Source of the DNA: Nitrospira sp.
GTDB taxonomy: Bacteria > Nitrospirota > Nitrospiria > Nitrospirales > Nitrospiraceae
Assembly: GCA_024760545.1 (NCBI GenBank)
Contig: CP060501.1
Coordinates: 2,744,036-2,808,035 of the forward strand
Direction: 5' to 3'
Length of the DNA stretch: 64,000 nt
The notes beneath the pieces are model-generated. The model ran no database searches. It was not told the origin of the DNA and saw nothing but the letters and a program-made list of their open reading frames with translations. Within the stretch, counting starts at the first letter, position 1, and every line of letters begins with the position of its first letter. Below, one piece after another: positions 60,903 to 64,000 of the stretch. The position numbers and the translations under genes are program-made.

Positions 60903-61038
60903 GGGTCCTCGTGAATGGAAGCCCTGGATCATTTAGCCGATCGAGTCTAACATACGCCCATCCATGCGAACACTAACCCAATCGGTGGGGGATTCTCGAA
61001 AGGCGCTGTGGTGAAAGTTGAGGGAGCGAGCAAGCCCC

Positions 61039-61068
61039 TTGAACCTCTAGCAAGGGCTGAGCTATCTT
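61039..61068 (+). promoter_or_regulatory. Possible sigma70 promoter and operator for the rubrerythrin cluster
   Basis: TTGAAC (61039-61044), 18 bases, TATCTT (61063-61068), 70 bases before the ATG. An imperfect inverted repeat AGCCCCTTG (61033-61041) and CAAGGGCT (61051-61058) overlaps the -35 and spacer and could be a repressor site. The same -10 and spacing occur at 35144-35173 before catalase. Confidence 0.4.
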
Positions 61069-61138
61069 AGTGCCCGGTTTCCATAGACTAGAATTCTGCG
61101 GGCATAGGGATGGGGCTTCGAATAAGGAGGAGAACGAC

Positions 61139-61564
61139 ATGGGAAAAAGCTTAAAGGGGACAAAGAGTCACGACAATCTCAAACATGCGTTTGCAGGGGA
61201 ATCACAGGCCAACCGCCGGTATCTCTATTTTGCCCGGCGTGCGGACATTGAGGGCTATCCGGACGTCGGCGGGCTGTTTCGAGACACCTCGGAGGCTGAA
61301 ACCGGCCACGCCTTCGGACACCTGGATTTCTTGAAAGAGGTCGGAGACCCGGCGACAGGCGTGCCGATGGGCAACACGGACGCGAACCTCAAGTCCGCCA
61401 TCGAGGGCGAAACGTACGAATACACGCAAATGTATCCGGGAATGTCCAAGACCGCACGGGAGGAAGGGTTTCCTGAATTGGCCGAATGGTTTGAAACCCT
61501 GGCGAAGGCCGAACGGTCCCACGCCAATCGGTTTCAGAAGGGACTGGATACTCTGAAGGCCTAA
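61139..61564 (+). CDS. rbr: Rubrerythrin-type diiron protein
   Basis: 141 aa from ATG 61139, preceded by AAGGAGGAGAACGAC. Four-helix diiron ferritin-like core with Glu/His ligands in [46 protein letters not shown] and [12 protein letters not shown]. It lacks the C-terminal rubredoxin domain of full rubrerythrins, so electrons must come from a partner, perhaps the downstream Fe-S protein. Likely peroxide reduction in the cytoplasm. Confidence 0.93.
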   Translation: MGKSLKGTKSHDNLKHAFAGESQANRRYLYFARRADIEGYPDVGGLFRDTSEAETGHAFGHLDFLKEVGDPATGVPMGNTDANLKSAIEGETYEYTQMYPGMSKTAREEGFPELAEWFETLAKAERSHANRFQKGLDTLKA

Positions 61565-61587
61565 CAGCCTGCGTATGTGCTCACCTT

Positions 61588-61651
61588 CAGCGGTCAGTTT
61601 TCGGCGACGTGGCGTGAATTCGTCGGCGAAAGCTGGCCGCTGATCGTTTTT
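61588..61651 (+). terminator. Long hairpin with T-tract between rubrerythrin and the Fe-S gene
   Basis: Arms 61588-61609 and 61621-61642 pair over 22 positions (19 Watson-Crick, two G-U, one mismatch) around an 11-base loop, followed after four bases by TTTTT (61647-61651). That is an intrinsic terminator. The T-run runs directly into the ribosome site TGGAG of the next gene (ATG 61665), so it could attenuate the downstream genes. Confidence 0.65.
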
Positions 61652-61664
61652 GGAGAAGCGAATC

Positions 61665-62945
61665 ATGAAAGGTCTCAGTCTCATCGCACCGGTCGATCCC
61701 AAGCAATTGGAGAAGGAAACGCTACGAATCTACGAGGTCTGTGACGGGTGCCGGCGCTGCTTCAATCTCTGTCCATCCTTCAACACCTTGCTGGATCGAA
61801 TTGACGTGTACGAAGGTGATGTGGCCAAGCTGACTCCAGCCGATCATCATCAAGTTGTCGACGAGTGCTATTACTGCAAACTCTGTTTCAACCATTGCCC
61901 CTATACTCCGCCACATCACTACCAAATCGATTTCCCGCACCTGATGGTCGCGTGGAAGAAGCGTCTCGCCGCAGAACGCGGTGTCCGGTGGCGGGACCGC
62001 CTGTTGATCATGACGGATACTATTGGACGACTGGGCAGCGTGACGGCTTCCATCACGAATGCGTTGTTGGGCAACCGACTGGTGCGCCGTATTCTTGAAC
62101 AGGTGGTAGGAATTCATCAAGACCGCCGTCTGTTGCACTTCTCTCGCGAAACGTTTCCCCGCTGGTTCGACCGTCGAACGAAGACGGCAGCGGCTGATCC
62201 CCCCACCCGCAAGGTCGCGTTGTTTTCCAGTTGCCTCGTGAATTATCAGGCGACCGATGTCGGCAAGGCGACGGTGCAGGTGCTGGAAAAGAACGGCATC
62301 CACGTCGTGGTGCCGGAGCAACGCTGTTGCGGGATGCCGAGTTTTGATATCGGTGATACCCAGGCCATTCAAGAAGCTGCTCGAAGCAATGTCGCGTCAT
62401 TGTACCCATGGGTCCTCAAGGGGTACGATGTAGTCGTCCCGACCGCCAGTTGCAGTTTGATGCTGAAGCGAGAATATCCGGAGCTTCATCGCGATGAGCA
62501 GACCAAACAGGTGGCCGAGCGAACCTTCGACGTCTGCGAGTATTTGATGGCGATGAAAAAAGCCGGCCATTTGGCGACCGATTTCACCAAGAAGCCGGGA
62601 CGCGTCGCGTATCAGATCCCCTGTCACCTCAGGGATCAAAATATCGGGTTTAAGTCCAAGGAACTGATGGAATGTGCGGGCGCTCAAGTCGAGCTGATCG
62701 AACAGTGTTCGGGACACGACGGGGCCTGGTCCGTCAAAACGGAGTTTTTCCCCTTGTCGATGAAGATCGCCGGCAAGGCCGTGCGGGCGATCGAGCAAAC
62801 ACCGGCCAACCTCGTCGCGTCGGACTGCCCATTGGCGGGGTTACAGTTGGAACAGGCCGGCGCGTCGGCCAATGCGGGGGAAAAAACCGTCCTGCATCCG
62901 ATTCAGATCGTCCGTGACGCGTATGGGCTATCCTCACAACAGTGA
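61665..62945 (+). CDS. HdrD/GlpC-like Fe-S oxidoreductase
   Basis: About 426 aa from ATG 61665 (TGGAGAAGCGAATC upstream). Two [4Fe-4S] motifs, CDGCRRCFNLC (C26, C29, C32, C36) and CYYCKLCFNHC (C68, C71, C74, C78), followed by a CCG domain with QRCCGMPSFD and a second CSG site (EQCSGHDGAWS). This is the heterodisulfide-reductase-D/GlpC type. It could pass electrons to rubrerythrin. Neighbouring DUF3501 is the usual companion of such genes. Confidence 0.92.
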   Translation: MKGLSLIAPVDPKQLEKETLRIYEVCDGCRRCFNLCPSFNTLLDRIDVYEGDVAKLTPADHHQVVDECYYCKLCFNHCPYTPPHHYQIDFPHLMVAWKKRLAAERGVRWRDRLLIMTDTIGRLGSVTASITNALLGNRLVRRILEQVVGIHQDRRLLHFSRETFPRWFDRRTKTAAADPPTRKVALFSSCLVNYQATDVGKATVQVLEKNGIHVVVPEQRCCGMPSFDIGDTQAIQEAARSNVASLYPWVLKGYDVVVPTASCSLMLKREYPELHRDEQTKQVAERTFDVCEYLMAMKKAGHLATDFTKKPGRVAYQIPCHLRDQNIGFKSKELMECAGAQVELIEQCSGHDGAWSVKTEFFPLSMKIAGKAVRAIEQTPANLVASDCPLAGLQLEQAGASANAGEKTVLHPIQIVRDAYGLSSQQ

Positions 62946-63003
62946 GGGGCTTGGGGAAATACAGTGATTCACGTTTGTCGAAGGGTAGGTTAGGGGGTCA
63001 ACA

Positions 63004-63588
63004 GTGAAAACGATCACATTCGGCGATGTCATCCCGCACGAAGAGTATGAACGGCAGCGAGAAGCTTTTCGCGCGAACATCATCGAATTGAAGCGGCGGC
63101 GCCGACTCTCGATCGGCCCGTTGATCACCGTCGTCTTCGAGAATCGTGAGACGCTGCAATTTCAGATTCAAGAAATGATCCGAACCGAGCGCATTGTCGA
63201 CCCACTCAAAGTGCAAGATGAGCTGGATGTATACAACGCCTTGCTGCCGCATCCGAACGAACTGAGCGCGACCCTCTTGATCGAAATCACCGACGAAGCC
63301 ACGATAAAAGAAAAGCTCGATCAATTCATGGGACTGGATCACGGAGAGAAAGTGGCGATCACTGCCGGCGGGGAAGAAGCCTTCGGAGAATTCGAAGGTG
63401 GCCGAAGCCATGAGACGAAAATCAGCGCGGTTCATTTCGTCAGGTTTCACCCGACTGCCTCGATGAGAGCGGCCTTTGCGGATCTCACTCGGCCGGTGAC
63501 GATTCGAGTGAACCATGGCGGGTACCATCAGGAGGTTCCCGTACCGGGCAGCATGAGGGAAGAGTGGCTCGCCGATTTACGCGCCTAA
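63004..63588 (+). CDS. DUF3501 family protein
   Basis: 194 aa from GTG 63004, preceded by GGTTAGGGGGTCAACA. Family landmarks: the N-terminal MKTITFGDVIPHEEYERQRE, FENRETLQFQIQEMIRTERI and the closing helix MREEWLADLRA. Function is not established, but the gene almost always lies beside rubrerythrin and an HdrD-like gene, as here, 58 bases after the Fe-S gene. Confidence 0.92.
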   Translation: MKTITFGDVIPHEEYERQREAFRANIIELKRRRRLSIGPLITVVFENRETLQFQIQEMIRTERIVDPLKVQDELDVYNALLPHPNELSATLLIEITDEATIKEKLDQFMGLDHGEKVAITAGGEEAFGEFEGGRSHETKISAVHFVRFHPTASMRAAFADLTRPVTIRVNHGGYHQEVPVPGSMREEWLADLRA

Positions 63589-63616
63589 CTCGGCATCCGG
63601 GACTCACTGGAGCACT

Positions 63617-64000
63617 ATGCCGTCTGTTCTGTTGAACAAGCGCATCGAATTCGCCGCCGCGCACCGCTATCTCCGGACCGAATGGGATGAGGCGAAGAAT
63701 CGTGCGGCGTTCGGGCGCTGCTACAATGCTCCTGCCCACGGACATAACTACCTGTTGGAAGTCACCGTCTCCGGCGAGATCGATCCGAAGACCGGCATGG
63801 TCGTCAATCTGTTCGATCTCAAGCGTGTGCTCCTTGCCGTAATCGAAGAATTTGATCACAAGAACCTGAATTTCGACATGCCGTACTTCACAGACCGCAT
63901 CCCGACCTCAGAGAATTTCGCGCATGTGCTCTGGTCGAAATTGGCCTCCCAACGGGATATCGGCATGCTGCATACCCTTCGGCTCTGCGAGGATGAAGAT
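63617..64000 (+). CDS. queD: PTPS/QueD-family 6-pyruvoyl- or 6-carboxy-tetrahydropterin synthase (cut by window end)
   Basis: 128 codons visible from ATG 63617 to the window end, still open. Zinc His residues in EFAAAHRYL and AHGHNYLLEVTVSGEIDP, with catalytic Cys in GRCYNAPAHGHNY. The spacing Cys-x5-HGH and the run IDPKTGMVVNLFDLKRV look more like eukaryotic-type PTPS (CNNPNGHGHNY) than bacterial QueD, where Cys-x3-HGH is usual. The substrate may be dihydroneopterin triphosphate-derived, for queuosine or pterin synthesis. It starts 28 bases after DUF3501 ends. Confidence 0.92.
   Translation, partial: MPSVLLNKRIEFAAAHRYLRTEWDEAKNRAAFGRCYNAPAHGHNYLLEVTVSGEIDPKTGMVVNLFDLKRVLLAVIEEFDHKNLNFDMPYFTDRIPTSENFAHVLWSKLASQRDIGMLHTLRLCEDED

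Noticed and set aside
1-64000. CRISPR arrays, tRNA/rRNA genes, insertion sequences, prophage genes
   Set aside because: No regularly spaced repeats, tRNA cloverleaf, transposase, integrase or phage structural protein was seen on either strand.

Overview
The window looks like chromosomal DNA from a Nitrospira-type bacterium (phylum Nitrospirota). This is an inference from gene content: tandem-domain universal stress proteins beside CBS-domain proteins, a rubrerythrin / HdrD-like / DUF3501 / PTPS block, pyrophosphate-type phosphofructokinase, several P-type ATPases, and moderately high GC. There is no rRNA, tRNA or other taxonomic marker. I saw no transposase, integrase, CRISPR array or phage gene, so this reads as chromosomal accessory and stress-physiology DNA rather than a mobile island.

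Layout. (1) 1-5.6 kb, mostly + strand: a TPR plus FGE-like secreted protein, a GNAT, a macro-domain protein, an M20 amidohydrolase and an unusual GNAT-GNAT-cyclic-nucleotide-binding fusion. (2) 5.6-9.5 kb: two coupled small genes on the - strand, a tandem pair of tiny paralogous ORFs, a four-CBS protein and two membrane-anchored ribosomal-L7/L12-C-like paralogues. (3) 9.8-15.1 kb: a Ca2+-type P2A ATPase and a two-gene unit that looks like a divergent sigma factor with a membrane anti-sigma partner. (4) 15.5-22.6 kb, + strand: GT4 glycosyltransferase, two paralogous MFS exporters, a BON-domain protein with 49-residue repeats, and an amylo-alpha-1,6-glucosidase. (5) 31.5-22.6 kb, - strand: universal stress protein, P2C-like ATPase, MacA-like adaptor, MacB-like permease without an ATPase, and an MgtA-type ATPase. 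(6) 31.9-37.1 kb: two CBS-pair proteins, an L,D-transpeptidase, a PII-like protein, two small envelope proteins and a catalase. (7) 42.9-37.1 kb, - strand: TetR regulator plus a complete YbhGFSR-like ABC-2 exporter. (8) 46.1-43.1 kb, - strand: HPF-cold-shock fusion translationally coupled to a LonB-like protease. (9) 46.3-48.0 kb: APH-fold kinase and APS-kinase-like protein. (10) 53.7-48.1 kb, - strand: a tightly packed run of a 31-aa membrane peptide, USP, FmdB zinc ribbon, cytochrome c, nicotinamidase, nicotinate phosphoribosyltransferase, pentapeptide-repeat protein and alpha/beta hydrolase. (11) 54.0-59.8 kb, + strand: USP, DUF2934, an unknown protein, PPi-type PFK, USP, and a MarR regulator with a Cys/His metal-site tail. 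(12) 59.8-64 kb: two lipoproteins on the - strand, then rubrerythrin, HdrD-like Fe-S protein, DUF3501 and a PTPS/QueD-family gene cut by the window end.

Taken together the genes describe a cell managing ionic, oxidative and energy stress: nucleotide-sensing CBS and USP proteins, three cation pumps, peroxide defence (catalase, rubrerythrin), ribosome hibernation and proteolysis, NAD salvage, and storage-glucan and PPi-linked glycolysis. The least explained elements are the tandem small ORFs at 6.36-6.71 kb, the sigma/anti-sigma-like pair at 13.0-15.1 kb, the CNB-acetyltransferase fusion, the folded leader at 53.84-53.90 kb, and the long hairpin with T-tract inside the rubrerythrin cluster.
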